From positions 124,001 through 188,000 of the forward strand of contig CAVWIN010000002.1 in the NCBI GenBank assembly GCA_963755085.1: a DNA stretch of 64,000 bases, in the 5' to 3' direction. Positions 7,822 through 16,000 of this stretch are shown one piece after another. Origin of the DNA: JACVRM01 sp963755085. GTDB lineage: Bacteria; Actinomycetota; Thermoleophilia; Gaiellales; Gaiellaceae. The first letter of the stretch is position 1. Each line of letters opens with the position of its first letter. A program made the position numbers and the translations under genes. The notes below the pieces were generated by a model. It saw nothing but the letters and a program-made list of their open reading frames with translations, was not told where the DNA came from and did no database searches.

Positions 7822-9201
7822 GTGGGCAGCGAGACGAAGTTCCTGCTCCCCGAGTCCGCGATCCCGGCACGCTGGTACAACATCCAGGCCGACATGCCGA
7901 ACCGGGCGCAGCCGCCGCTGCACCCCGGCACCGGCGAGCCGATCGGCCCGGATGACCTCGCGCCGCTCTTCCCGATGGAGCTGATCGGGCAGGAGGTCTC
8001 GGACGCGCCGGAGATCCCGATCCCGGATGCGCTGCGCGGCATCTACGCGCTCTGGCGGCCGACGCCGCTCTACCGCGCGCGGCGCCTCGAGGCGGCGATC
8101 GGCACGCGGTCGCGGATCTTCTACAAGTACGAGGGCACGTCGCCGGCGGGCAGCCACAAGCCCAACACGGCGGTGGCGCAGGCCTACTACGGCAAGCAGG
8201 AGGGGCGCACGCGGCTCGCGACCGAGACTGGCGCCGGCCAGTGGGGCAGCGCGCTCGCGTTCGCCGGCCAGCTCTTCGGCCTCGAGATCAAGGTCTACAT
8301 GGTCAGGGTCTCGTACGAGCAGAAGCCGTACCGGCGGATCATGATGCAGACCTGGGGCGCGACCGTCGTGCCGAGCCCGTCGGAGGAGACCAACGCCGGC
8401 CGGGCCGTGCTCGCCGAGGACCCCGACTCACCGGGCAGCCTGGGGATCGCGATCTCCGAGGCGGTCGAGGACGCGGCGACGCGCGACGACACGGCCTATT
8501 CGCTGGGCTCCGTGCTGAACCACGTGCTGCTGCACCAGACGGTGATCGGCCAGGAGGCGATCGAGCAGATGGAGCTCGCGGGCGCGTTCCCGGACGCTGT
8601 CGTCGGCTGCGTGGGCGGCGGCTCGAACTTTGCCGGGCTCGCGTTCCCGTTCCTCCGGGAGAAGATCGCCGGCCGCGACATCGAGGTGCTCGCCTGCGAG
8701 CCCGCCGCGTGCCCGACCCTGACCCGCGGCCCGTTCGCATACGACTTCGGCGACACGAAGCAGCTGACGCCGCTCGTCCCCATGCACACGCTCGGCCACG
8801 ACTTCGTGCCGCCGGGCATCCACGCCGGCGGCCTCCGCTACCACGGCGTGGCGCCGCTGATCTCGCAGCTCGTCCTCGACGGGCTCATCCGCGCCGAGGC
8901 GTACATGCAGACCGACGTGTTCGCCTCGGCGGTGCAGTTCTCCCGGAGCGAGGGGATCATCCCGGCCCCCGAGGCCGCCCACGCCATCCACGGCGCGGTC
9001 GGGCTCGCCCGGCAGGCCGACGCCGAGGGCCGGGAGCGGACGATCCTCTTCAACCTGTCCGGGCACGGGCACTTCGACCTCGGCGCCTACGACGCCTACC
9101 TGACCGGGAAGCTCGAGGACTTCGAGCTGCCCGAGGCCGAGATCGCCCGCGCGCTGGCCGCGATCGAGTCGCTGCCGAAACCCGCGGGCATCTCCGTCTA
9201 G
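7822..9201 (+). CDS. TrpB2-type tryptophan synthase beta-like PLP enzyme
   Basis: A 459-residue fold-type II PLP enzyme. The PLP lysine is K113 in AGSHKPNTA, ETGAGQWG follows, and the phosphate-binding loop is GCVGGGSNFAG. The N-terminal RWYNIQADMP region and the length identify the TrpB2 subgroup, which occurs apart from trpA in archaea and many actinobacteria and can make tryptophan from indole and serine, acting as an indole-salvage enzyme. No trp genes adjoin it. It is a single-gene unit, convergent with rsgA with only 8 nt between stops. Confidence 0.92.
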   Translation: MGSETKFLLPESAIPARWYNIQADMPNRAQPPLHPGTGEPIGPDDLAPLFPMELIGQEVSDAPEIPIPDALRGIYALWRPTPLYRARRLEAAIGTRSRIFYKYEGTSPAGSHKPNTAVAQAYYGKQEGRTRLATETGAGQWGSALAFAGQLFGLEIKVYMVRVSYEQKPYRRIMMQTWGATVVPSPSEETNAGRAVLAEDPDSPGSLGIAISEAVEDAATRDDTAYSLGSVLNHVLLHQTVIGQEAIEQMELAGAFPDAVVGCVGGGSNFAGLAFPFLREKIAGRDIEVLACEPAACPTLTRGPFAYDFGDTKQLTPLVPMHTLGHDFVPPGIHAGGLRYHGVAPLISQLVLDGLIRAEAYMQTDVFASAVQFSRSEGIIPAPEAAHAIHGAVGLARQADAEGRERTILFNLSGHGHFDLGAYDAYLTGKLEDFELPEAEIARALAAIESLPKPAGISV

Positions 9202-9209
9202 CGCCGGGC

Positions 9210-10271
9210 TCACCAGGCCGCCTTTCTCTGGGCGCGGGCGAAGCGGCGCCGTTCCTTGCGCGCCTCGGACTGAAGCCGCGCGTCGTGGCGGATCTCGAGC
9301 GCCCGCAGCTCGCGCTGGAGCAGCTGGTACGCGTCCCACCGCTCCTGCGGGAGCGTCTCGTCGGCGAGCGCCCCGCGCACGGCGCACCCCGGCTCCGTCC
9401 GGTGCTCGCAGTCGCTGAACCGACAGGCGGCGATCAGGTCGGCGATCTCGCCGAACGTCTGCTCGAGCCCGTCGGTCGACTCCCACAGCTGGAGCTCGCG
9501 CATCCCGGGGGTGTCGAGCAGGAGCCCGCCGTCGGGGAGCGGGACGAGCTCTCGGTGCGAGGTCGTGTGCCGGCCGCGCTCGTCGGACTCCCGCACGGCC
9601 GCGGTCGCGAGCAGTTCCTGCCCGGCGATCGAGTTCACCAGCGTCGACTTGCCGACCCCGGAAGAGCCGAGCAGTGCAACCGTCTGGCCACGGCCCAGGT
9701 ACTGGCCGAGCGCCGGCACGCCGTCGCCGGTCACGGAGCTCGTGACGTGGAGGTCGACGCCGAACGTGGCCGCTTCGACCTCGGCGAGGTCCTGGTCGGG
9801 GTACAGGTCGGCCTTGGTCAGGACGACCACTGGCCGCGCCCCGCTCTCCCACGCCATCGTCAGGTAGCGCTCGAGCCGGCGGGCGTTCAGGTCGTGCCCG
9901 AGCGCCTGGACGATGAAGACCGTGTCGACGTTGGCCGCGACGACCTGCTCGCGCGTGCGGTCGGCGGCCTCCTTGCGCGAGAACTTCGTCCGGCGCGGGA
10001 GAACGGCATGGATGGTCGCAGTGCCGTCGTCGCGGAGGTCGGCCGCGACCCAGTCGCCGACGGCCGGGTGATCGACCGTGTCGGAGGCATGGTGAAGCCG
10101 GCCCGCGCGCTCGGCGCGGTGCTCGCCACCGGGCGACAGCAGCCGGTAGAGGCCGTGGCTCTGGGTGCCGACGCGGGCGGGGTGGTGCCCCTCGGCGGCG
10201 TGCGGCGCGAACGCCGCCTGGAAGTCATCGCCCCAGCCGAGCTCGGCAAGGGCGGTCTGATGCTCGTGCAA
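9210..10271 (-). CDS. rsgA: Ribosome small-subunit-dependent GTPase A
   Basis: A 353-residue circularly permuted GTPase that acts late in 30S ribosome assembly. An N-terminal OB-like domain is followed by the permuted G domain: TKAD (152-155), then GSSGVGKS (202-209), then DTPG (253-256). A zinc knuckle follows with C283, C288, H290 and C296. The C-terminal tail is basic, as in the family. The start codon is TTG with a good site, GAGAGGAG, 6 nt upstream. An upstream promoter and a 16-codon leader ORF on the same strand suggest control at the leader. Confidence 0.93.
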   Translation of the reverse strand: MHEHQTALAELGWGDDFQAAFAPHAAEGHHPARVGTQSHGLYRLLSPGGEHRAERAGRLHHASDTVDHPAVGDWVAADLRDDGTATIHAVLPRRTKFSRKEAADRTREQVVAANVDTVFIVQALGHDLNARRLERYLTMAWESGARPVVVLTKADLYPDQDLAEVEAATFGVDLHVTSSVTGDGVPALGQYLGRGQTVALLGSSGVGKSTLVNSIAGQELLATAAVRESDERGRHTTSHRELVPLPDGGLLLDTPGMRELQLWESTDGLEQTFGEIADLIAACRFSDCEHRTEPGCAVRGALADETLPQERWDAYQLLQRELRALEIRHDARLQSEARKERRRFARAQRKAAW

Positions 10272-10342
10272 CGGAATGCTCCTCTCGGAAAGGTGGACAG
10301 GCTGCGGCCCGGTGCGGGCGCCGCTGGTCCTCCTCTAGGGAG

Positions 10343-10393
10343 CTAGCTCAGCGCGCGCTCGCGACCGGGGGCAGCGGGTGCAATCGTCTTCAT
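10343..10393 (-). CDS. Candidate 16-residue leader ORF upstream of rsgA
   Basis: An ATG with an excellent site (GAGGAGGCA) opens a 16-codon frame reading MKTIAPAAPGRERALS, ending TAG at 10343-10345. It lies between a consensus promoter and rsgA, 72 nt before the rsgA start. The peptide contains prolines and arginines but no obvious run of one amino acid. It may be a real small protein, a leader peptide or chance. The strong ribosome site and promoter are the reasons for listing it. Confidence 0.4.
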   Translation of the reverse strand: MKTIAPAAPGRERALS

Positions 10394-10429
10394 CACTGCC
10401 TCCTCTCGTCGCGGTGCGCTGACCACCCC

Positions 10430-10458
10430 AGGGTAGGGACACGGTCGCGGGTCGTCAA
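10430..10458 (-). promoter_or_regulatory. Sigma-70-type promoter for the rsgA transcript
   Basis: On the reverse strand TTGACG (10453-10458) is separated by exactly 17 nt from TACCCT (10430-10435). This is the clearest -35/-10 pair in the window and points toward the leader ORF and rsgA. Predicted transcription starts near 10423. Confidence 0.75.
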
Positions 10459-10511
10459 GGCGCCGAGAACCGCGCGCGGCCAACCCTCGTACTCCGCCTA
10501 TGGCAGAGCAG

Positions 10512-11186
10512 CTACGCGGGCGGCCTGAGCACCGCGGACGGGTCGGTCACCTCGAGCCCGCGCGAGCGGAAGCGGAACACGGCCGCCGGCCTCCCGCCCG
10601 CGCGGCCCGGCCGGCGCTGATCGCCGGTCTGCTCGAGCACCCGGCGCCGGAGCAGCACGCGCTGCAGATTGGTCGCCGACACGGCGTGGCCCAGCGCCGC
10701 CGCGTAGATCGCGCGCAGCTCCGAGATCGTGAACGTCTCGGGCGCGAGCGCGAAGCCGATGTTCGTGTACGAGAGCTTCGCGCGCAGCCGTTCCCGCCCC
10801 GAGAGCGTGATCGACTCGTGGTCGAATGCCATCGGCGGAAGGTCGTCGACCGGGTGCCAGGCGGTGTCCTCGGGGACGGACGGGTCGGCGACGGTCGGCA
10901 CGAGCCCGAGGTAGGCGGTCGCGAGCTGCCACTCGCTCGGGTGCCGGTCGGGGTCGGAACGCGTCTCCAGTTGCTCGAGGTGGGCCACCTCGCGGACGTC
11001 GACCTTCTGTGCGAGCTGGCGCCGGATCGAGTGCTCGAGCGTCTCGCGCTCGCCGAGGTAGCCGCCGGGCAGCGCCCACTGGCCGGCGTAAGGCTCGCGC
11101 GCGCGCTCCCAGAGCAGCGCGGAGAGCCGGTCGTCGCGCACCTGGAGGATGACGGCGAGGGTGACGTGGGTCGGGCGTGTGCGCAT
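10512..11186 (-). CDS. nrtR: NrtR-type NUDIX-related transcriptional regulator
   Basis: A 224-residue protein with an N-terminal NUDIX fold and a C-terminal winged-helix region (residues about 150-224, including LGHAVSATNLQRVLLRR). The NUDIX box is degenerate: after GGYLGERETLEHSI the expected acidic RELxEE segment is RRQLAQKV, so hydrolase activity should be lost. This matches NrtR regulators of NAD metabolism, which bind ADP-ribose and repress niacin and NAD genes. It diverges from a NiaP-like transporter across a palindromic operator, supporting the assignment. The ATG start gives the usual family N-terminus. Confidence 0.8.
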   Translation of the reverse strand: MRTRPTHVTLAVILQVRDDRLSALLWERAREPYAGQWALPGGYLGERETLEHSIRRQLAQKVDVREVAHLEQLETRSDPDRHPSEWQLATAYLGLVPTVADPSVPEDTAWHPVDDLPPMAFDHESITLSGRERLRAKLSYTNIGFALAPETFTISELRAIYAAALGHAVSATNLQRVLLRRRVLEQTGDQRRPGRAGGRPAAVFRFRSRGLEVTDPSAVLRPPA

Positions 11187-11209
11187 GCGTGGGTGCTAAA
11201 GTGGTCGCG

Positions 11210-11236
11210 AGGTTTTCGCCTCACAGTCGAAAACCT
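11210..11236. promoter_or_regulatory. Palindromic operator between nrtR and niaP
   Basis: A perfect inverted repeat with 9-bp arms, AGGTTTTCG and CGAAAACCT, flanks a 9-nt spacer (11219-11227). For niaP a possible -35 (TTTTCG) falls in the left arm and a -10-like TACCGG abuts the right arm, 7 nt before the ATG, so a bound protein would block the promoter. NrtR is the obvious candidate ligand. Identity as an NrtR box is inference. Confidence 0.72.
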
Positions 11237-11248
11237 ACCGGAGAGCAC

Positions 11249-12592
11249 ATGACCACCGCAGCCACTGCAGCGCCGCCCGTCGACGTCGAGGACGTCCTCC
11301 GCCGCGGCGGACTGACCAGCTTCCACCGGCGCGCCGTGCTGGTGACGGGCATGGCCTGGACGTTCGTGGCCATGGAGATCCTGCTGGTCGGGTTCGTCGC
11401 ACCGATCTTCACCCAGATCTGGAACCTCAACGGCACGTGGCAAGGGCTCGTGAACAGCGCGGCGCTCGCCGGGTCGCTCGTCGGCAGCCTCACGCTCGGC
11501 CGGCTCGCCGATCGGATCGGGCGGCGGGCCATCTTCCAGTACGCGATCCTCTGGTACGCCGCGTTCACCGCGCTGACGGCGTTCGCCTGGGGGCCGTGGT
11601 CGGTGATGACCCTCCGCTTCCTGGCCGGCCTCGGCCTCGGAGGCCTCCTCGTCGTCGACCCGTCGATGCTGGCCGAGTACCTGCCGCCGCAGCGGCGCGG
11701 GCGCCTGCTCGTCTTCCTGGACTTCTGGTGGCCCGTCGGGCTGCTCCTCGCGACGGGCCTCTCCTACATCTTCCTCGGCCCGACCTTCGACCGTTTCGGA
11801 GCCTGGAGCTGGCGCTACCTCTTCCTCGCCGCCGCGTTCCCGGCGTTCCTTGCCTTCCTCGTGCGCCGCACGCTGCCCGAGAGCCCCTACTTCCTCGCCC
11901 GTCACGGCCGCTCGCGCGAGGCTGCCGAGGTGCTGAGCGAGATCGAGGGCGCGCCGGTCGCGGAGACGGAGTTCACGACGCCGGCAGAGCCGGAGTCGTC
12001 CATGCGTGACCTGCTGGTCGGAGCCCTCCGCAACCGCACCGTCGTCACCGGTCTCGTCTGGATCGCCCTCAACGTCTCGTACTACGGCCTCTTCCTCTGG
12101 CTGCCGTTCGTGCTCCAGGGCGAGAAGAGCTTCCACATCAACGTCTACCTCGTGCTGACGCTGAGCGCCCTGGCCCAGTTCCCGGGGTACGCGGCTGCGA
12201 TCTGGCTCGTCGAGCGGATCGGGCGCAAGCCGACGCTCGCCGGCTTCCTCATCCTCGGCGGCCTCTCGGCGTACGCATTCGCGGTTGCCGACACGTCGAC
12301 CGTGTACATCACCGCGCTCTTCTTCGTGGGGTTCTTCAACCTGGGCGCATGGGGGGCCGTCTACCCCTACACGGCCGAGACGTTCCCGACCCGGCTGCGC
12401 TCGAGCGCGTTCGGGCTCATGGAGGGCGTCGGCAAGTCGGCGGCGATCGCCGGCCCGTACATCTTCGGGCACCTCAAGGACGTGACCGGCGGCACCACCT
12501 GGTCGCTGACGTTCATGGCGATCGTGATGGCGGCCGGGGGCGTGATCGCAGGGCTCTTCGGCCGCGAGACGCGCGGCCAGCATCTGGCCTGA
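11249..12592 (+). CDS. niaP: MFS transporter, NiaP-like niacin permease
   Basis: A 447-residue major facilitator protein with about 12 membrane segments. The loop 2-3 signature is GRLADRIGRR near residue 84. Later segments LRFLAGLGLGGLLVV and PPQRRGRLLVFLDFWWPVGLLLA closely match NiaP-type permeases, with a second-half motif WLVERIGRK. NiaP imports nicotinate or nicotinamide. A 4-hydroxybenzoate or sugar substrate is the alternative for this MFS branch. Divergence from the NrtR-type regulator with a shared operator is the main argument for niacin. Confidence 0.72.
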   Translation: MTTAATAAPPVDVEDVLRRGGLTSFHRRAVLVTGMAWTFVAMEILLVGFVAPIFTQIWNLNGTWQGLVNSAALAGSLVGSLTLGRLADRIGRRAIFQYAILWYAAFTALTAFAWGPWSVMTLRFLAGLGLGGLLVVDPSMLAEYLPPQRRGRLLVFLDFWWPVGLLLATGLSYIFLGPTFDRFGAWSWRYLFLAAAFPAFLAFLVRRTLPESPYFLARHGRSREAAEVLSEIEGAPVAETEFTTPAEPESSMRDLLVGALRNRTVVTGLVWIALNVSYYGLFLWLPFVLQGEKSFHINVYLVLTLSALAQFPGYAAAIWLVERIGRKPTLAGFLILGGLSAYAFAVADTSTVYITALFFVGFFNLGAWGAVYPYTAETFPTRLRSSAFGLMEGVGKSAAIAGPYIFGHLKDVTGGTTWSLTFMAIVMAAGGVIAGLFGRETRGQHLA

Positions 12593-12602
12593 CGGCAGCC
12601 CC

Positions 12603-12959
12603 CTAGGGCCAGAGGGACGACTGCGGCCGCAGGTCGAGCGGCCCGCCGTCGCGGCAGTCGTCGCGGCGGTACTCGCTCGGCATCTGCGGATAGAGCTGGT
12701 CGTGCTAGAGCTTGGTGACGTCGGACGGCTTGCCATTGGCGTCGAACATGACGGTGCCCGCCTCGTCGCTCACGTCGACGGCCGCGCCGACCGCGCCCTG
12801 GCAGTGGACGCGCAGGGCCGTCCGGCGATCGAGCTCGCGATCGCGCCCAGCCGGTGCTCGAGCTGCACGGTCTCGTAGTGGCGCCAGCCCAGGAAGCCGG
12901 CCGCGTGGGCGAGGATCGCCAGCGCGAAGCGCGCGTGCCGGTGACATGCATTGGGGAGA
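12603..12959 (-). pseudogene. Decayed gene for a small secreted or membrane-anchored protein
   Basis: Reading the reverse strand in shifting frames gives a coherent protein. It has a hydrophobic N-terminus (ARFALAILAHAAGFLGWRHY), then YETVQLEHRLGAIAS, then VHCQGAVGAAVDVSDEAGTV and DANGKPSDVTKL. An in-frame TAG at 12705-12707 follows, then HDQLYPQMPSEYRRDDCRDG. A one-base loss near 12814 breaks the frame between IAGRP and RVHCQG. No plausible start remains. It fills most of the 391-nt gap between niaP and the EamA gene. I do not recognise the family. Confidence 0.6.
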
Positions 12960-12983
12960 TGTCGGCGCCGGGGCGCCGGGCGA

Positions 12984-13922
12984 TTAGGCGGAGCTCGGTG
13001 CGAGCTCCGGCGCCGGCGCCGCCTTCGGAGCGCGGGTGGCGCTCAACACGATGAGGGCGACGCCGACGACGATCACCCCGCCGGCGACCAGTTCGCGCGG
13101 CCCGATCGTCTCGCCGAGGAGGAGCCAACCAAGGAGCACCGCGACGATCGGGTTCACGAACGCGTACGTCGCGACGAGCGGGGTCGGCGCCACGCGCAGC
13201 AGCCAGCCGTAGGCGCTGAACGCCACGATCGAGCCGAAGACGACGAGCCAGAGCCACCCGGCGAACGAGCGGGCGCTCACGGACGAGACCTCGGAGAGCT
13301 CGCCGGTCGCGACGGCGGCGACGGTCAGCACGAGCCCGCCGGCAAGCATCTGCATCGATGCCGCCTGCAGCGGGTGCCGCGCGAGCGGCGCGCCGCGGGC
13401 GAGGAGCGTCCCCGTCGACCAGCCGAGCGCTGCGATCACCAGCGTCAGGGCGCCGGCCGGGTCGACGCCGCCTCCGCCGCCGATGTCGACCAGGATCGCG
13501 ATGCCGGCGAAGCCGAGCCCGAGCCCGAAGATGCTCCGCCGGTCGAGCGTCCGGCCGAACACGAGCCGGTCGAGGAGGGCGATCCAGAGCGGCACGGTGG
13601 CGATGAGCAGCGCGGCGATCCCCGACGCCACGTGCTGCTGCGCCCAGACGACGCCGCCGTTGCCGATCGCGAGCAACGGGATACCGGTGAGAAACGCCGC
13701 GGACCACTCGCGCCGGGTCGGGCGCGGGAGGCGGACGCCGAAGATGCGGAGCCCCGCCAAGAGCAGGGCGCCGGCAGCGAGGAAGCGGGTGCCCGAGAGT
13801 AGGAGCGGCGGCAGGGTCTCGAGGCCGTACGCGATGCCCGTGTAGGTGGAGCCCCAGAGCACGTAGACGAGCCCGAGCGCGCCGGCGACGGCGAGAGGGC
13901 TCGTTCCCGGGCGAAGCGGCAA
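12984..13922 (-). CDS. EamA/DMT-family transporter
   Basis: A 312-residue drug/metabolite exporter with ten predicted membrane segments in two EamA repeats. The first repeat opens LGLVYVLWGSTYTGIAYGL and the second starts near ALTLVIAALGWSTGTLLARG. The YVLWGSTY motif is typical of the YedA/RhaT-like branch, which exports amino acids and metabolites. The start at a TTG (13920-13922) fits the expected N-terminus but has no clear ribosome site. It diverges from a LysR regulator, which may control it. The substrate is unknown. Confidence 0.85.
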   Translation of the reverse strand: MPLRPGTSPLAVAGALGLVYVLWGSTYTGIAYGLETLPPLLLSGTRFLAAGALLLAGLRIFGVRLPRPTRREWSAAFLTGIPLLAIGNGGVVWAQQHVASGIAALLIATVPLWIALLDRLVFGRTLDRRSIFGLGLGFAGIAILVDIGGGGGVDPAGALTLVIAALGWSTGTLLARGAPLARHPLQAASMQMLAGGLVLTVAAVATGELSEVSSVSARSFAGWLWLVVFGSIVAFSAYGWLLRVAPTPLVATYAFVNPIVAVLLGWLLLGETIGPRELVAGGVIVVGVALIVLSATRAPKAAPAPELAPSSA

Positions 13923-13989
13923 ATCTAGTTCGCGCCCTCGGCGGTATTGCAGTGCATCGACCCCGCCATCCGGGGAGGATGAATCCTGC

Positions 13990-14017
13990 TTGCCGATTAG
14001 CGCAACTCAGATACTCT
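13990..14017 (+). promoter_or_regulatory. Promoter of the LysR gene with a small dyad
   Basis: TTGCCG (13990-13995) and TACTCT (14012-14017) are 16 nt apart, 12 nt before the chosen ATG. TTGC and GCAA arms separated by 8 nt overlap the -35 region and could be an autoregulatory LysR site, though the spacing is not the classical T-N11-A. Confidence 0.45.
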
Positions 14018-14029
14018 TTCGTTTCGATC

Positions 14030-14971
14030 ATGGAACCTGATAGATGGCTCGGAGTGGAGCTCCGTCACCTGACGGCGCTCCGGGCGATCGCCGACGAGGG
14101 GTCATTCGGGCGCGCGGCAACGCGCCTTGGATACACGCAGTCCGCGGTTTCCCAGCAGATTGCGACGCTCGAGCGCGCGGTCGGCGAGCGCTTGCTCGAG
14201 CGCCCGGGCGGGCCGCGCCCGGTGTCGCTGACCGAGGCGGGCCGCATCCTGCTACGCCATGCACAGGCGATCGTCGCCCGGCTCGACGCCGCCCGCGCCG
14301 ACCTGGAGGCGCTCTCCGCCGGCGAGGCGGGCGCGCTGCGCGTCGGCGCCTACCAGAGCATCGGCCAGCGGATCCTGCCGGCGATTATCCGCCGCTTCGC
14401 CGGCGACTGGCCGGCCGTCGACCTCCGCATCACGGAGGCCAGCATGGACCAGGAGCTGTTCGAGGCCATCGAGCGCGGCGACCTCGACCTCACCTTCGCC
14501 GACTTCAGCCTCTGGGAGGGCCCGTTCGAGGCCGTCGACCTGCTGCGCGACCCGTACGTCCTGATCGTGCAGGCGGACTCGCCGCTCGCGAAGCAGGGCC
14601 GGGCGCCGTCGTTGAGCGAGATCTCCGAGCTGCCGCTCATCGGCTTTCGCCAGTGCCGCTCGGTGGCAGCTCTCGAGGCGCACTTCCACGACCGCGGCCT
14701 GCGCCCGGAGTTCGTCTTCCGCTCCGACGACAACGGCATCGTGCAAGCGATGGTCTCCGCCGGTCTCGGCGTGGCGATCGCGCCGCGCCTCGCCGTCGAC
14801 TTCAACGATCCGAGTTGCGTCGCGCTGCCGCTCGGCGACATGGTGCCGCCGCGCCGCCTGGTGCTGCTCTGGCACCGCGACCGCTACCGCTCGCCGTCCT
14901 CGCTCGGCTTCACCGAGGTGGCCGTCGACGTCTGCCGCGCCTTCACCGACGACGCGCGCACCGCGGCGTAG
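14030..14971 (+). CDS. LysR-family transcriptional regulator
   Basis: A 313-residue regulator. The N-terminal winged helix-turn-helix reads LRHLTALRAIADEGSFGRAA, with TQSAVSQQIATLE as recognition region at about residues 30-45. A linker helix and an effector-binding periplasmic-binding fold follow (GALRVGAYQSIGQRILPAII onward). The ATG at 14030 was chosen over an upstream ATG because it sits just behind a promoter and matches family N-termini. It diverges from the EamA exporter, the likely target. The effector is unknown. Confidence 0.9.
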   Translation: MEPDRWLGVELRHLTALRAIADEGSFGRAATRLGYTQSAVSQQIATLERAVGERLLERPGGPRPVSLTEAGRILLRHAQAIVARLDAARADLEALSAGEAGALRVGAYQSIGQRILPAIIRRFAGDWPAVDLRITEASMDQELFEAIERGDLDLTFADFSLWEGPFEAVDLLRDPYVLIVQADSPLAKQGRAPSLSEISELPLIGFRQCRSVAALEAHFHDRGLRPEFVFRSDDNGIVQAMVSAGLGVAIAPRLAVDFNDPSCVALPLGDMVPPRRLVLLWHRDRYRSPSSLGFTEVAVDVCRAFTDDARTAA

Positions 14972-14980
14972 CCCCCCGCC

Positions 14981-15057
14981 GGGGCTGTCCCCGCGCAGCG
15001 GGGGCTGTCCCCGTGCTTTGCCCGATCATCGGGACAGCCCCTTGCGGGGACAGCCCC
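14981..15057. repeat. Nested palindromic repeat cluster (GGGGCTGTCCCC units)
   Basis: Two direct copies of GGGGCTGTCCCCG start at 14981 and 15001 (20-nt period). Two inverted copies, GGGACAGCCCC at 15031 and GGGGACAGCCCC at 15046, follow. The halves can fold into one long imperfect hairpin, and each unit is itself nearly palindromic. The cluster lies between the LysR stop and the -10 of the HMG-CoA lyase gene. It may act as terminator for lysR and looks like a REP-type intergenic element. Confidence 0.75.
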
Positions 15058-15059
15058 GA

Positions 15060-15065
15060 TACGCT
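15060..15065 (+). promoter_or_regulatory. -10 element of the HMG-CoA lyase gene
   Basis: TACGCT ends 6 nt before the GTG start, directly after the palindromic repeat cluster. The spacing predicts a leaderless transcript. Confidence 0.5.
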
Positions 15066-15071
15066 GGCGGC

Positions 15072-15959
15072 GTGATCACCGTCTGCGACGTCGGGCCGCG
15101 CGACGGGCTGCAGAACGAGCCGGACGTCCTTCCGCCGGAGACCCGCGCCGAGCTGATCACCCGTCTGGCCGCCGCCGGCGTGCCGCGCGTCGAAGCGGTC
15201 AGCTTCGTGCGCGACGACCGCGTGCCCCAGATGGCGGAGGCGGAGCGCGTGGCCGAGCTAGTGGCGGAGAGCCACAAAGTCTCGGGCACCGAGCTGTCAG
15301 GCCTGGTCCTGAACGAGCGCGGCTGGGAGCGGTTCCGCACCACCGGTCTCGCGCGCGTGAACGTGACCGTGGCGGCGACCGATGCATTCAGCGAGCGCAA
15401 CGCCGGCATGCCGCGTGACGAGGCGCTGCATCAGACGACGGCCATCCTCCAGGAGGCGGGTGCCACGCCTTCGACGGCGACGATCAGCGTCGCCTTCGGC
15501 GACCCCTTCGAGGGTGCCGTCGACGAGGGCGCGGTCGTCGAGGTCGCCGAGCGCCTGGCCGCGGCCGGCGCAGGCGAGCTCGTCCTCGCCGACACGATCG
15601 GCGTCGCGACGCCGCGCGCCGTTCGCCGTCTGACGGAGCGCGTCGCCGCGCTCGGACGCCCGACGGGCGGGCACTTCCACAACACGCGCAACACCGGCTA
15701 CGCGAACGCGCTCGCCGCGCTCGACGCCGGCGCAACCGTCCTCGACGCCTCGGTCGGTGGTCTCGGCGGCTGCCCCTTCGCCCCGCGCGCAACAGGGAAC
15801 ATCGCCACCGAGGACCTCGTCTACCTGCTCGAGGGCGAGGGCGTCGAGACCGGGATCGACCTGCCCGCGCTCGCCGAGGTCTCGCTCTGGATCGCAGGAA
15901 TCCTGAAACGCGACTTGCCAGGACAGCTCGCCCGCGCTGGAATACCCGAGCGACGCTGA
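15072..15959 (+). CDS. Hydroxymethylglutaryl-CoA lyase
   Basis: A 295-residue TIM-barrel lyase that splits HMG-CoA into acetyl-CoA and acetoacetate at the end of leucine degradation. It opens VCDVGPRDGLQNE, which carries the catalytic Arg and metal-binding Asp. The metal-binding pair is in GGHFHNTRNTGYAN, and the catalytic loop cysteine is in GGLGGCPFAPRATGN. The GTG start gives a standard N-terminus. A CTGAGA-GTT-TCTCAG hairpin covers the stop codon. No other leucine-catabolism gene is nearby. A related acyl-CoA lyase activity cannot be excluded. Confidence 0.88.
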   Translation: MITVCDVGPRDGLQNEPDVLPPETRAELITRLAAAGVPRVEAVSFVRDDRVPQMAEAERVAELVAESHKVSGTELSGLVLNERGWERFRTTGLARVNVTVAATDAFSERNAGMPRDEALHQTTAILQEAGATPSTATISVAFGDPFEGAVDEGAVVEVAERLAAAGAGELVLADTIGVATPRAVRRLTERVAALGRPTGGHFHNTRNTGYANALAALDAGATVLDASVGGLGGCPFAPRATGNIATEDLVYLLEGEGVETGIDLPALAEVSLWIAGILKRDLPGQLARAGIPERR

Positions 15960-16000
15960 GAGTTTCTCAGCGCAAGACCCGGCGAACACGAGGAGACCCC

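Noticed and set aside
13952..14029. Longer LysR start 26 codons upstream
   Set aside because: The extra residues (MHRPRHPGRMNPACR...) do not resemble the family and would overlap the predicted promoter.
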